Position numbers and translations under genes: made by a program
Source: Siphonodentalium dalli
Lineage: Eukaryota; Mollusca; Scaphopoda; Gadilida; Siphonodentaliidae
Reading direction: 5' to 3'
Length of the DNA: 64,000 bases
Assembly: GCA_032622095.1 (NCBI GenBank)
Contig: CP136064.1
Coordinates: 7,497,512-7,561,511 of the forward strand
Part shown: positions 34,291 to 46,600 of the stretch, one piece after another
Position numbering within the stretch: the first letter of the stretch is position 1
Layout: every line of letters starts with the position of its first letter
Notes under the pieces: generated by a model
What the model saw: only the letters and a program-made list of their open reading frames with translations
What the model was told of the DNA's origin: nothing
Databases searched by the model: none

Positions 34291-35334
34291 GCGAGCTGAA
34301 GTTTTCACAAACCTGCACAGCAGGCATCAAGGAGTTACAAAATGTAAGGACCGTGCAGCCACGTGCGTATGGTGGCCAGACATTAACTCACAAATTAAAA
34401 CACTCGTGGAAACATGTGCCGATTGTCAGAAACACAAACCAGCACAACAAAAGGAACCATTGATAACAAACCAACTACCGAACCTACCATGGCAGAAAAT
34501 TGGAGCAGATGTGTGCTACGTGGGAGGCAAGATATATCTCGTCGTCATTGACTATTTTTCTCGTTACCTGGAAATAGCAATGGTAACCAACGAGTCGTCA
34601 AGCCAAATAATTGGGCGACTGCAGAACATGTTTTCTCATTGGGGTAACACCCAAATACTAAGAACAGACAACGCCAGTTATTTCACATCGAAAGAATTCA
34701 AGGACTTTATCAATTCCCGATCAATTCAACTCATTACATCATCTCCCCATTTCCCTCAATCAAATGGAGAATCGGAAAGTGGTGTTAAACTGGCAAAACA
34801 CATATACTAAATCAGAAGGACATCTTCACTGCATTGGTGGCTTATCACACAACGCCACTCAAATCAACTGGATTTACACCTTGTCAACTAATTATGGGAC
34901 GTAACATTCGCACAAACATCCCATGTGCACCAGAAACATTAACACCTATGTGGCCTTCTCCTGAAAAAGTTAAAGAGCGAGATAAGCAATACAAGGAAAG
35001 TTATAAAAGAACATATGACAAAGGGGCATCACCATTGCCCGAATTACATGCAGGTGACAAAGTTTGAATTCGCACCGCGAACGATAAACAATGGAGCGAG
35101 CCTGGTGTAATCAGCTATAATGTATCCACACCAGAGACACATGGTAGGAGTTATCTTGTTAAAACAAATAAAGGAATTCTGAGGCAAAACCGCAGGCATT
35201 TACAAAATATACCTAACAACGGAAGTGACTCTGATGGAAATGACTCTGATCAAAACAGCGATAACGGATCTTTGAGTCGAACCAGAAGTGGGAGACTGGT
35301 GTTAAGCACCAAACGTTTAATCGAATCTATGTGA
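34270..35334 (+). pseudogene. Retrotransposon integrase, frameshift and stop
   Basis: The N-terminal zinc-binding His-His-Cys-Cys set is visible (34316-34427). The catalytic triad is Asp at 34508, Asp at 34667 and Glu at 34775, with D-x35-E spacing kept. A small frameshift at 34800-34810 creates a TAA, and downstream the frame changes. A TGA at 35065-35067 interrupts the C-terminal domain where a Trp codon is usual. Coding similarity ends at the TGA near 35334. Confidence 0.9.
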
Positions 35335-37260
35335 AATATAAACAACACATTGTGATCAGCTATAATGTATCTACACATGTATTCTTTATAATCAGTTAAT
35401 CTTTGTAATCATTTTTATGTGTACCCATACCATGTATGGTACACATAATGCCGACGTCCGGATCAACCATCCGTCGTTCGTCCGTCCGTCTGTCCGTCTG
35501 TCCGTCTGTCTGTCTGTCTGTCCGTCTGTCCGTCTGTCCGTAGACACTTGCTATCCGATTCATTTACTCGAATATTTTTTATCGGATCGTGTTCAAATTT
35601 TATGTGCATGTTTATGATGACACACTCCTCACCTGTATAGTTTTTGGTATCGATCGGTTGATCGGTTTAGAAATTATTAACACTTTCCATCCATACCTGG
35701 TCATGTTCTATCCGATGCCATAACTCATGTATTTTTTGTCCGATTGTGTTCATATTTTATATGCAGGTTTATGATGACACATGGCTCACCTGTATAGTTT
35801 TTGGTATCGATTGGTTGATTGGTTTAGAAAATAATTAACCCTTTCACAAACATGCCATCCAAAGCAATAAAAAAAATACGTTTCTTCTTATTTACCTCAT
35901 ATTTTGTAAGGTACCTAGGTTTTTCTTAGCACTCCCTTCATCTGTATGAATTTTGGTTTTGATTAATTAACCCTTATACTCTTGAACCAGGGTTATTCAA
36001 TGAACACTATTTGATAGTTTTATACATGTACATTAATTAGATGTGATGTCCTGTATGAAGATCTTATTGTAATAGTTGCATTTAATATAATGCTATCAAT
36101 AAATTATCATGTGAGTATCCAATATGTAAAGTTGAAACTACATTTGTTTTACATATAACTGTAAGCCCAAAGCCATTAGTGGTGGACAACTCTATAAGAA
36201 ATATAATGATAACATTCCCTCTTTATGTCATTTCACATGAAAATCTTTAGCCAATGCTAGTTGGAGACAGACAAATAACACTAAGTGAATAATTGAGCTG
36301 TACTCTGGAGAAGCCTGTCAGCATCTGGGTTGTGTGCAGTGTTTGTTTATTTAAGTCTCACATTCCTATAATCTGATCTCAAGCCTCACCCTACTGCATA
36401 AATAAAATGAAATGACAGTGATGGCCAGAGGTCATTAACTTCCACATAGGTGTCTGCTGTCTATAGACTTGTTGTAATAGGTTCATGACATTAGGGACTG
36501 GCTTATTGTATGGGTTTTGCTAAATCCAATGACATGCTTTTATAGACTTTTTTGTGTTTATCAGTTCATTAGTTTGGATAAGATTAACCCCATTCTATCC
36601 GATTTCATAACTCAAATATTTCCAATTATTATGTTTATAGTTCTTGGCATAGTTTATGATAACACACCCCTAACCTGCATAGTGAGGGTCATTTGGTTTA
36701 TTTGCTTAAATATATTAACATCTCCACCAATCCTGTTGACACAATGTGATACTAGTAACTAGATATTCTTCACATGATCACTATATATATAATTGCATCC
36801 ATGTTAATGATGATGCATTCTTCACTTGTATAGATTTTGGGATCGATTGGTTTGAAGATATTAACCATAACTTTAATTATATTTCCGATGTTTACATACA
36901 TTACATCTTTCCAATGTTCAGCTTAAAAGAAAATTAACCCTACCCATTCCAATCCATGGTCATACAGTATGCTATCCAATGTAATGAATCTTATTTTCAA
37001 TCTGACCAATCTCATACTAGTACATATACTTCTAGCTATCTAAAAATTCAGCATTAAAATATTTTATATCCAATCGTTATCAATAATTTATATCCAGGTC
37101 TATACATCCCTCACTTGTACAGTTGTTCATTTTTTAAATGGGAAATATTAACCCTTTTCTCCCATCTAAATGATCCCATGAATTTTTAATATGCAACTAA
37201 CAAAAAACATAATAAAAACAGCTATGGTGCATCTTTCTGACTATGGATTTAGCTTAATTA
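35335..37260. repeat. Foreign tandem repeats inside the retrotransposon 3' region
   Basis: A palindrome (GTGTACCATACATGG relatives) at about 35415-35455 is followed by a CTGTCCGT microsatellite at 35476-35542. After it come about eight diverged ~150-170-bp units with GTTTATGATGACACA, CACCTGTATAGTTTTTGG and TAATTAACCC strings (35580-37160). Nothing here is coding. Its resemblance to the terminal repeats of this window (63740-64000) suggests a host tandem family inserted into the element. Confidence 0.6.
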
Positions 37261-37620
37261 GCTTTATCACTCTATAAGACATATCTGGTTGAAATCGAAT
37301 GCCACATCCATGTTCCTATTGTGCATATGTGAGCAAGGTGCCCAGTAAGTCTGATTCCACTTGTGACCTCAATAGTAAGGTGTGAATTGTTGATTCTTTT
37401 GCACTCATGAAAAGGTTGGTGTAAGAATCTATTAAAATAGCTAATCGGTATCGCCAAGGTATGGGTTAAACATCTGCCGATCGTGATCGGCCTCTCGTTT
37501 AATCTTTTGGATATAAGTCGGTACCCGTGAGATTGTGACCTAGCTAGTATGACATATAATGATATACGATAGCATTATGACCGAGTTGTTTGCACGTGTA
37601 AATGATACGAGAACTTGTGT

Positions 37621-37633
37621 GTGAAGGGGGAGG
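37621..37633 (+). promoter_or_regulatory. Polypurine tract
   Basis: GTGAAGGGGGAGG immediately precedes the 3' LTR, as expected for the plus-strand primer. Confidence 0.75.
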
Positions 37634-37811
37634 TGTTAGAGTAAGAGTACAACTGAGTTTGACTGACGTATTCTTGCAATGAATGGGCGGTACCTACAGA
37701 GTATTTGTTGGAGTATAATTGATGTGAGAAAAGCGGGAATCTGAGAGTGTGTGATAGCCGTCATGAGATGATAATAAAATACTATATACTTTGACTCGAG
37801 CATCCCGAACA
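37634..37811 (+). repeat. 3' LTR
   Basis: 178 bp, TGTTAGAG to CCGAACA. It lacks 12 bp present in the 5' LTR near its right end and carries two base differences. Confidence 0.9.
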
Positions 37812-38587
37812 TCGTTGTCAAGTAATATTTGTACAGTTTTCAAGCAAATGTATCAAATAAATGTTATATTATATGATGCTTGTCTCATTTAAGTTATTGT
37901 ATAGTCACTAGTCAGTGAGTGGCTTGATTTTACGCCCTGTACCAACATATTTTTAATATGACCATGTGTGCCATGCATTGCACAATCCACTATCCGTCAA
38001 TTAAATTGATTACGTCTTGTGCACGGAAATTCGTAATTTAATTTATGGCTCTAGCCATAAATTAAATTGATAACAAATTATGTACTTTGATTTTAAGATA
38101 ACCAATGAACCTGAACGTTTACAAAATACATCTTCGACTCAAATTACTTATTTTTCTATATATTATAAAAATCAGATCGTTGTTATTGTCGGAAATTTAT
38201 TGAAAATGGCTTACAGTACCCCTTTAATCTATTTTTATCAGATAATTTGTCCATATAAAAAGCAGTTTTATAATTATCGGTAAGACACACGTTTAATATC
38301 AGCGCATGTGATGATGTCACACCGTTCTTCAAATGACTTTCGATCGCTGCAGTTTATGATTGTTGTAGTCAATGAGTGCTTTGCGTTGCTTCGCATATAT
38401 TTGATCATGTGATAAAAGGTATCTCACACTCGTCCTATTTTATATGTAATTTATCAACCTCATCCACTAAATTCTATTTGAGCCTCGGTAAACCTCTGCT
38501 CAAATCGAAGCTGAACTAAGCTGATAAATTCCGTATAAATTATTTATATGTACTTGTTGATGACGATGTTTTACAAACGTTCATTAC
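37812..38587. other. Intron 3, short palindrome, otherwise empty
   Basis: A near-perfect hairpin centred on CTCTAG lies at about 38032-38073 (AATTTAATTTATGG arms). No other feature seen. Confidence 0.5.
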
Positions 38588-38910
38588 CAAGTCTGAGTTT
38601 AGTGTGCCTGTCGTTTGCAGAATGAGGTCCCCAGAGGGTGAATTTAGTGACGATATCCTGCATAGTGGGCTGGCATCACTAAATTCAGCCTCTGGGGACC
38701 TCATTCTACTTAGGCCTCATCTTTGGAATGTTTTTTATCATCAAATTTCTATAGATGAGGCCATGCATCTATAGAGGCCATGCAGAATGAGGTCCCCAGA
38801 GGGTGAATTTGGTGATGCTAGCTCGCTATGCGGGATAGCGTCACTAAATTCACCCTCTGGGGACCTCATTCTGCAAGTGACAGGCACACTAAACTCACTC
38901 AGGCTTGTTC
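38588..38910. mobile_element. Composite palindromic MITE (CCCCAGAGG family)
   Basis: Ends CAAGTCTGAGTTTAGTGTG and CACTAAACTCACTCAGGCTT are inverted. Two ~90-bp palindromes with GAGGTCCCCAGAGGGTGAA arms (38617-38709 and 38781-38876) are joined by a spacer. Same design as 26644-27109 but lacking the second palindrome type. Confidence 0.85.
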
Positions 38911-38995
38911 CTTACCTTTTCACAACTGTGAAGATATAAATGAGTCCCTTTAAAACTCAGCAGTATGAAAATTGTGAATAATTTTTTATTTCCAG
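38911..38995. other. Intron 3 acceptor region
   Basis: Ends AATTTTTTATTTCCAG directly before exon 4. Confidence 0.7.
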
Positions 38996-39107
38996 CCTTG
39001 AAGAAGAAGGTGTCCTAACAGACTGCAGTGTGAAGACGATGGAACCTGATGAGATCTTAGATTTTGATTTTTGCAGCTCAAATGTCCTGAATAAAATTAT
39101 ACTTAAG
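38996..39107 (+). CDS. RAD1: RAD1 exon 4 (residues 121-158)
   Basis: The first base completes codon 121 and the exon ends in phase 0. Residues LEEEGVLTDCSVKT (122-135) and LDFDFCSSNVLNKIIL (142-157) are diagnostic of RAD1 and cover the interdomain connector and entry to the second PCNA-like domain. The donor AAG|GTTTGT is weak. A consensus-like GTAAGT four bases downstream (39112) would shift the frame, so the upstream one must be used for the full protein. Confidence 0.94.
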
Positions 39108-39225
39108 GTTTGTAAGTTGATCAGCCACATGATAATACTTAAAGAATACTGAATGCTACTCTCATGCTGAGTTACTAAATATGTGGCAGTCGGTCTCATA
39201 TTGATAAATATTTACTGATGTCTTC

Positions 39226-39586
39226 TATTAATTACTATTAATATATATGTTGAAGTAAGTGCATGCATTTTTAGCTCAACTTTACAAAGTAAAGTTTGAG
39301 CTATTGCCATGGGTTGGTGTCTGTCGTGCGTGTGTCGGCATGCCCTACAGGCCGCATCCTTCATCCGATCTTCACCAAACTTCAAATGTAGCTCTTTCCG
39401 AATTTTGATGAAAAACATGGCCGCCAGCAGCCATCTTGAATTTCAAATTTGAATCTATCAGCACACCCTACAGCCCATATTTATGGCTGGATCATGATGG
39501 GCACCAACCCATGGCAATAGTTCAAACTCTACTTTGTAAAAATGCATGCACTTAATACTTCAATATATATAATTAATAGATTTACT
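39226..39586. mobile_element. TIR MITE, ~360 bp
   Basis: ~85-bp inverted ends run from CTATTAATTA through TATATGTTGAAGTAAGTGCA, TGCATGCATTTTTA and AGCTATTGCCATGGGTTGGT on the left, with the complement on the right to 39586. The interior contains AACATGGCCGCCAGCAGCCA and CATCCGATCTTCACCAAACT strings, which belong to the same dispersed family as 16205-16400. Confidence 0.8.
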
Positions 39587-40410
39587 CTTTGTATGACTAA
39601 ATCCTTTGGCACACCCTACAGACCACATCCCTCATCCGATCATTACCAAACTTCATATTGATCTTCGGTGTGACCTCTAGATGGGAACCTCCTATTTTGA
39701 CCGAAATTTGTTAAAAAACATGGCTGCCAGCAGCCATCTTGGATTTCAAATTTGAATCCATCCGCACACCCTCCAGCCCACATTTATTGGTGAAATGTTT
39801 TAAATGAAAATAATTTCATCTACACAATACGAGACCTTGCTGTAACTTTTTCTCTTTCCTTCTTTATCATTCTATGTGTTGCTCAGCAAAAAATAAATTC
39901 TTCCCAAGTTGAGCTACAGTGTCATTGACACTTTCATTTAAACTTTCACTTACATGTCAAAATACATACTAATCGTGTATAAATAACAAAATAAAAAAGA
40001 AGATGAAGTTTCAACATGACTTAAATGACATGCCCAAACGTCCAAGTGCCAAAAACACTGGTGCCGAAACATCCTGAAAACCAGGGGACCAAACATCCAG
40101 CCAGATGTGCTCATATTGTCGTCCATACACTAGTATAGCCACATTACCTTCACCACAGCCTTTTAGTGCAATCATTATTTCTAATTTACTTATGACTACT
40201 TAATCACTACCCCTTGCCTGGGTGATCATTTAGGCAGGAGTTGTACTTTTTTAAAGATGATGACCCACTTAAAACATGGCCACTAACCTACTTAACTGGT
40301 TTTTTGACATGAAATAATGTATCTGATATACTCATGGTCTAATTACATTGAAGCTATATGCAATTAATTAATTGATTTGTACATCAGTTTTAAATTTCTT
40401 TCTACTAATA
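39587..40410. other. Intron 4, before the satellite
   Basis: 39595-39790 is a second, partial copy of the interior of the preceding MITE (ACATGGCTGCCAGCAGCCAT). At 40025-40100 there is a run of CCAAACGTCC/GCCGAAACATCC-type motifs. Sequence at 40400-40415 (CTACTAATATTTCAG) resembles a branch point plus splice acceptor and abuts the array. Confidence 0.5.
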
Positions 40411-40650
40411 TTTCAGCAGCCAGACCCTTACAGCATCCAACCCCTTACAGTAGCGAGCCCCTTACAGTAGCGAGCCCCTTACAGTAGCGAGCCCCTTACA
40501 GCAGCGAGCCCCTTACAGCAGCGAGCCCCTTACAGTAGCGAGCCCCTTACAGTAGCGAGCCCCTTACAGTAGCGAGCCCCTTACAGTAGCGAGCCCCTTA
40601 CAGCAGCGAGCCCCTTACAGTAGCGAGCCCCTTACAGTAGCGAGCCCCAG

Positions 40651-43600
40651 TAGTGAGCCCCTTACAGTAGCGAGCCCCTTACAGTAGCGAGCCCCAGTAG
40701 TGAGCCCCTTACAGTAGCGAGCCCCTTACAGTAGCGAGCCCCTTACAGTAGCGAGCCCCAGTAGTGAGCCCCTTACAGTAGCGAGCCCCTTACAGTAGCG
40801 AGCCCCAGTAGTGAGCCCCTTACAGTAGCGAGCCCCTTACAGTAGCGAGCCCCTTACAGTAGCGAGCCCCAGTAGTGAGCCCCTTACAGTAGCGAGCCCC
40901 TTACAGTAGCGAGCCCCTTACAGTAGCGAGCCCCTTACAGTAGCGAGCCCCTTACAGTAGCGAGCCCCTTACAGTAGCGAGCCCCTTACAGTAGCGAGCC
41001 CCTTACAGCAGCGAGCCCCTTACAGTAGCGAGCCCCTTACAGTAGCGAGCCCCTTACAGTAGCGAGCCCCTTATAGTAGCGAGCCCCTTACAGTAGCGAG
41101 CCCCTTACAGTAGCGAGCCCCTTACAGTAGCGAGCCCCTTATAGTAGCGAGCCCCTTACAGTAGCGAGCCCCTTACAGTAGCGAGCCCCTTACAGTAGCG
41201 AACCCCTTACAGTAGCGAGCCCCTTACAGCATCCAGACCCTTACAGTAGCGAGCCCCTTACAGTAGCGAGCCCCTTACAGTAGCGAACCCCTTACAGTAG
41301 CGAGCCCCTTACAGCATCCAGACCCTTACAGTAGCGAGCCCCTTACAGTAGCGAGCCCCTTACAGTAGCGAGCCCCTTACAGTAGCGAGCCCCTTACAGT
41401 AGCGAGCCCCTTACAGTAGGAGCCCCTTAAAGTAGCGAGCCCCTTACAGTAGGAGCCCCTTACAGTAGCGAGCCCCTTACAGTAGCGAGCCCCTTACAGT
41501 AGCGAGCCCCTTACAGTAGCGAACCCCTTACAGTAGCGAGCCCCTTACAGCATCCAGACCCTTACAGTAGCGAGCCCCTTACAGTAGCGAGCCCCTTACA
41601 GTAGCGAACCCCTTACAGTAGCGAGCCCCTTACAGCATCCAGACCCTTACAGTAGCGAACCCCTTACAGTAGCGAGCCCCTTACAGTAGCGAGCCCCTTA
41701 CAGTAGCGAGCCCCTTACAGTAGCGAGCCCCTTACAGTAGCGAGCCCCTTACAGTAGGAGCCCCTTACAGTAGCGAGCCCCTTACAGTAGCGAGCCCCTT
41801 ACAGTAGCGAGCCCCTTACAGTAGCGAGCCCCAGTAGTGAGCCCCTTACAGTAGCGAGCCCCTTACAGTAGCGAGCCCCTTACAGTAGCGAGCCCCTTAC
41901 AGTAGCGAGCCCCTTACAGTAGCGAGCCCCTTACAGTAGCGAGCCCCTTACAGTAGCGAGCCCCTTACAGCAGCGAGCCCCTTACAGCAGCGAGCCCCTT
42001 ACAGTAGCGAGCCCCTTACAGTAGCGAGCCCCTTACAGTAGCGAGCCCCTTACAGTAGCGAGCCCCTTACAGTAGCGAGCCCCTTATAGTAGCGAGCCCC
42101 TTACAGTAGCGAGCCCCTTACAGTAGCGAGCCCCTTACAGTAGCGAGCCCCTTACAGTAGCGAGCCCCTTATAGTAGCGAGCCCCTTACAGTAGCGAGCC
42201 CCTTACAGTAGCGAGCCCCTTACAGTAGCGAGCCCCTTACAGTAGCGAGCCCCTTACAGCATCCAGACCCTTACAGTAGCGAGCCCCTTACAGTAGCGAG
42301 CCCCTTACAGTAGCGAACCCCTTACAGTAGCGAGCCCCTTACAGCATCCAGACCCTTACAGTAGCGAGCCCCTTACAGTAGCGAGCCCCTTACAGTAGCG
42401 AGCCCCTTACAGTAGCGAGCCCCTTACAGTAGCGAGCCCCTTACAGTAGCGAGCCCCTTACAGTAGCGAGCCCCTTACAGTAGGAGCCCCTTACAGTAGC
42501 GAGCCCCTTACAGTAGCGAGCCCCTTACAGTAGCGAGCCCCTTACAGCATCCATCCCCTTACAGTAGCGAGCCCCTTACAGTAGCGAGCCCCTTACAGTA
42601 GCGAGCCCCTTACAGTAGCGAGCCCCTTACAGCATCCAACCCCTTACAGTAGCGAGCCCCTTACAGTAGCGAGCCCCTTACAGTAGCGAGCCCCTTACAG
42701 CATCCAACCCCTTACAGTAGCGAGCCCCTTACAGTAGCGAGCCCCTTACAGTAGCGAGCCCCTTACAGTAGCGAGCCCCTTACAGCAGCGAGCCCCTTAC
42801 AGTAGCGAGCCCCTTACAGTAGCGAGCCCCTTACAGCATCCATCCCCTTACAGTAGCGAGCCCCTTACAGTAGCGAGCCCCTTACAGTAGCGAGCCCCTT
42901 ACAGTAGCGAGCCCCTTACAGTAGCGAGCCCCTTACAGTAGCGAGCCCCTTACAGTAGCGAGCCCATTACAGCAGCGAGCCCCTTACAGTAGCGAGCCCA
43001 TTACAGCAGCGAGCCCCTTACAGTAGCGAGCCCCTTACAGCAGTGAGCCCCTTACAGTAGTGAGCCCCTTACAGTAGTGAGCCCCTTACAGTAGTGAGCC
43101 CCTCACAGTAGCGAGCCCCTTACAGTAGCGAGCCCCTTACAGTAGTGAGCCCCTTACAGTAGTGAGCCCCTTACAGTAGCGAGCCCCTTACAGTAGCGAG
43201 CCCCTTACAGCAGCGAGCCCCTTACAGCAGCGAGCCCCTTACAGCAGCGAGCCCCTTACAGTAGCGAGCCCCTTACAGTAGCGAGCCCCTTACAGTAGCG
43301 AGCCCCTTACAGTAGCGAGCCCCTTACAGTAGTGAGCCCCTTACAGTAGTGAGCCCCTTACAGTAGCGAGCCCCTTACAGTAGCGAGCCCCTTACAGTAG
43401 CGAGCCCCTTACAGTAGCGAGCCCATTACAGCAGCGAGCCCCTTACAGTAGCGAGCCCCTTACAGTAGTGAGCCCCTTACAGTAGCGAGCCCCTTACAGC
43501 AGCGAGCCCCTTACAGCAGCGAGCCCCTTACAGTAGCGAGCCCCTTACAGTAGCGAGCCCCTTACAGTAGCGAGCCCCTTACAGTAGCGAGCCCCTTACA

Positions 43601-46600
43601 GTAGTGAGCCCCTTACAGTAGTGAGCCCCTTACAGTAGCGAGCCCCTTACAGTAGCGAGCCCCTTACAGTAGCGAGCCCCTTACAGTAGCGAGCCCATTA
43701 CAGCAGCGAGCCCCTTACAGTAGTGAGCCCCTTACAGTAGCGAGCCCCTTACAGCAGCGAGCCCCTTACAGCAGCGAGCCCCTTACAGCAGCGAGCCCCT
43801 TACAGCAGCGAGCCCCTTACAGTAGCGAGCCCCTTACAGTAGCGAGCCCCTTACAGTAGCGAGCCCCTTACAGCAGCGAGCCCCTTACAGTAGCGAGCCC
43901 CTTACAGCAGCGAGCCCCTTACAGTAGCGAGCCCCTTACAGTAGCGAGCCCCTTACAGTAGCGAGCCCCTTACAGCAGCGAGCCCCTTACAGCAGCGAGC
44001 CCCTTACAGCAGCGAGCCCCTTACAGCAGCGAGCCCCTTACAGTAGCGAGCCCCTTACAGTAGCGAGCCCCTTACAGCAGCGAGCCCCTTACAGTAGCGA
44101 GCCCCTTACAGCAGCGAGCCCCTTACAGTAGCGAGCCCCTTACAGTAGGGAGCCCCTTACAGTAGCGAGCCCCTTACAGTAGCGAGCCCCTTACAGCAGC
44201 GAGCCCCTTACAGCAGCGAGCCCCTTACAGCAGCGAGCCCCTTACAGCAGCTAGCCCCTTACAGTAGCGAGCCCCTTACAGTAGCGAGCCCCTTACAGTA
44301 GCGAGCCCCTTACAGCAGCGAGCCCCTTACAGCAGCGAGCCCCTTACAGTAGCGAGCCCCTTACAGCAGCGAGCCCCTTACAGCAGCGAGCCCCTTACAG
44401 TAGCGAGCCCCTTACAGCAGCGAGCCCCTTACAGTAGCGAGCCCCTTACAGTAGCGAGCCCCTTACAGTAGCGAGCCCCTTACAGTAGCGAGCCCCTTAC
44501 AGTAGCGAGCCCCTTACAGTAGCGAGCCCCTTACAGTAGCGAGCCCCTTACAGTAGTGAGCCCCTTACAGCAGCGAGCCCCTTACAGCAGCGAGCCCCTT
44601 ACAGCAGCGAGCCCCTTACAGCATCCAACCCCTTACAGTAGCGAGCCCCTTACAGTAGCGAGCCCCTTACAGTAGCGAGCCCCTTACAGTAGCGAGCCCC
44701 TTACAGTAGTGAGCCCCTTACAGCAGCGAGCCCCTTACAGTAGCGAGCCCCTTACAGTAGCGAGCCCCTTACAGCAGCGAGCCCCTTACAGTAGCGAGCC
44801 CCTTACAGTAGCGAGCCCCTTACAGTAGCGAGCCCCTTACAGCATCCATCCCCTTACAGCAGCGAGCCCCTTACAGCAGCGAGCCCCTTACAGTAGCGAG
44901 CCCCTTACAGTAACGAGCCCCTTACAGTAGCGAGCCCCTTACAGCATCCAACCCCTTACAGTAGCGAGCCCCTTACAGTAGCGAGCCCCTTACAGCAGCG
45001 AGCCCCTTACAGTAGCGAGCCCCTTACAGTAGCGAGCCCCTTACAGCAGTGAGCCCCTTACAGCAGCGAGCCCCTTACAGTAGCGAGCCCCTTACAGTAG
45101 CGAGCCCCTTACAGTAGCGAGCCCCTTACAGCATCCATCCCCTTACAGCAGCGAGCCCCTTACAGCAGCGAGCCCCTTACAGCATCCATCCCCTTACAGC
45201 ATCCATCCCCTTACAGCAGCGAGCCCCTTACAGTAGCGAGCCCCTTACAGTAGCGAGCCCCTTACAGCAGCGAGCCCCTTACAGTAGTGAGCCCCTTACA
45301 GTAGTGAGCTCCTTACAGTAGTGAGCCCCTTACAGCAGCGAGCCCCTTACAGCAGCGAGCCCCTTACAGCAGCGAGCCCCTTACAGTAGCGAGCCCCTTA
45401 CAGCAGCGAGCCCCTTACAGCAGCGAGCCCCTTACAGCAGCGAGCCCCTTACAGTAGCGAGCCCCTTACAGTAGCGAGCCCCTTACAGTAGTGGGCCCCT
45501 TACAGTAGCGAGCCCCTTACAGCAGCGAGCCCCTTACAGCAGCGAGCCCCTAACAGTAGCGAGCCCCTTACAGTAGCGAGCCCCTTACAGTAGCGAGCCC
45601 CTTACAGTAGCGAGCCCCTTACAGCATCCATCCCCTTACAGCAGCGAGCCCCTTACAGCAGCGAGCCCCTTACAGCATCCATCCCCTTACAGCAGCGAGC
45701 CCCTTACAGCATCCAACCCCTTACAGCATCCATCCCCTTACAGCAGCGAGCCCCTTACAGTAGAGAGCCCCTTACAGTAGCGAGCCCCTTACAGCATCCA
45801 TCCCCTTACAGTAGCGAGCCCCTTACAGCATCCATCCCCTTACAGTAGCGAGCCCCTTACAGTAGCGAGCCCCTTACAGCATCCATCCCCTTACAGTAGC
45901 GAGCCCCTTACAGCATCCATCCCCTTACAGCAGCGAGCCCCTTACAGTAGCGAGCCCCTTACAGCATCCATCCCCTTACAGTAGCGAGCCCCTTACAGCA
46001 TCCATCCCCTTACAGTAGCGAGCCCCTTACAGTAGCGAGCCCCTTACAGCAGCGAGCCCCTTACAGTAGCGAGCCCCTTACAGCATCCATCCCCTTACAG
46101 CAGCGAGCCCCTTACAGCATCCAACCCCTTACAGCATCCATCCCCTTACAGCAGCGAGCCCCTTACAGTAGAGAGCCCCTTACAGTAGCGAGCCCCTTAC
46201 AGCAGCGAGCCCCTTACAGTAGCGAGCCCCTTACAGCAGCGAGCCCCTTACAGCAGCGAGCCCCTTACAGCATCCAACCCCTTACAGCATCCATCCCCTT
46301 ACAGTAGCGAGCCCCTTACAGCATCCATCCCCTTACAGTAGCGAGCCCCTTACAGTAGCGAGCCCCTTACAGCAGCGAGCCCCTTACAGTAGCGAGCCCC
46401 TTACAGCATCCATCCCCTTACAGCAGCGAGCCCCTTACAGCATCCATCCCCTTACAGTAGCGAGCCCCTTACAGTAGAGAGCCCCTTACAGTAGCGAGCC
46501 CCTTACAGTAGCGAGCCCCTTACAGCAGCGAGCCCCTTACAGTAGCGAGCCCCTTACAGCAGCGAGCCCCTTACAGTAGCGAGCCCCTTACAGCAGCGAG

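Larger units (their letters stand above)
31245..37811 (+). mobile_element. Ty3/gypsy LTR retrotransposon, full length, inactive
   Basis: The element is complete from LTR to LTR and inserted in RAD1 intron 3 in the sense direction. TCGTTG flanks both sides (31239-31244 and 37812-37817) as the target duplication. The order gag, protease, reverse transcriptase, RNase H, integrase is that of Ty3/gypsy. The two LTRs differ by two substitutions and one 12-bp indel over ~180 bp. The coding region is broken by several frameshifts and two in-frame stops, and unrelated tandem repeats occupy most of the region between integrase and the 3' LTR. Confidence 0.93.

Noticed and set aside
39108-39120. GTAAGT at 39112 as the exon 4 donor
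   Set aside because: It scores better by eye but would shift the frame by four bases relative to exon 5. The GT at 39108 keeps the protein continuous.
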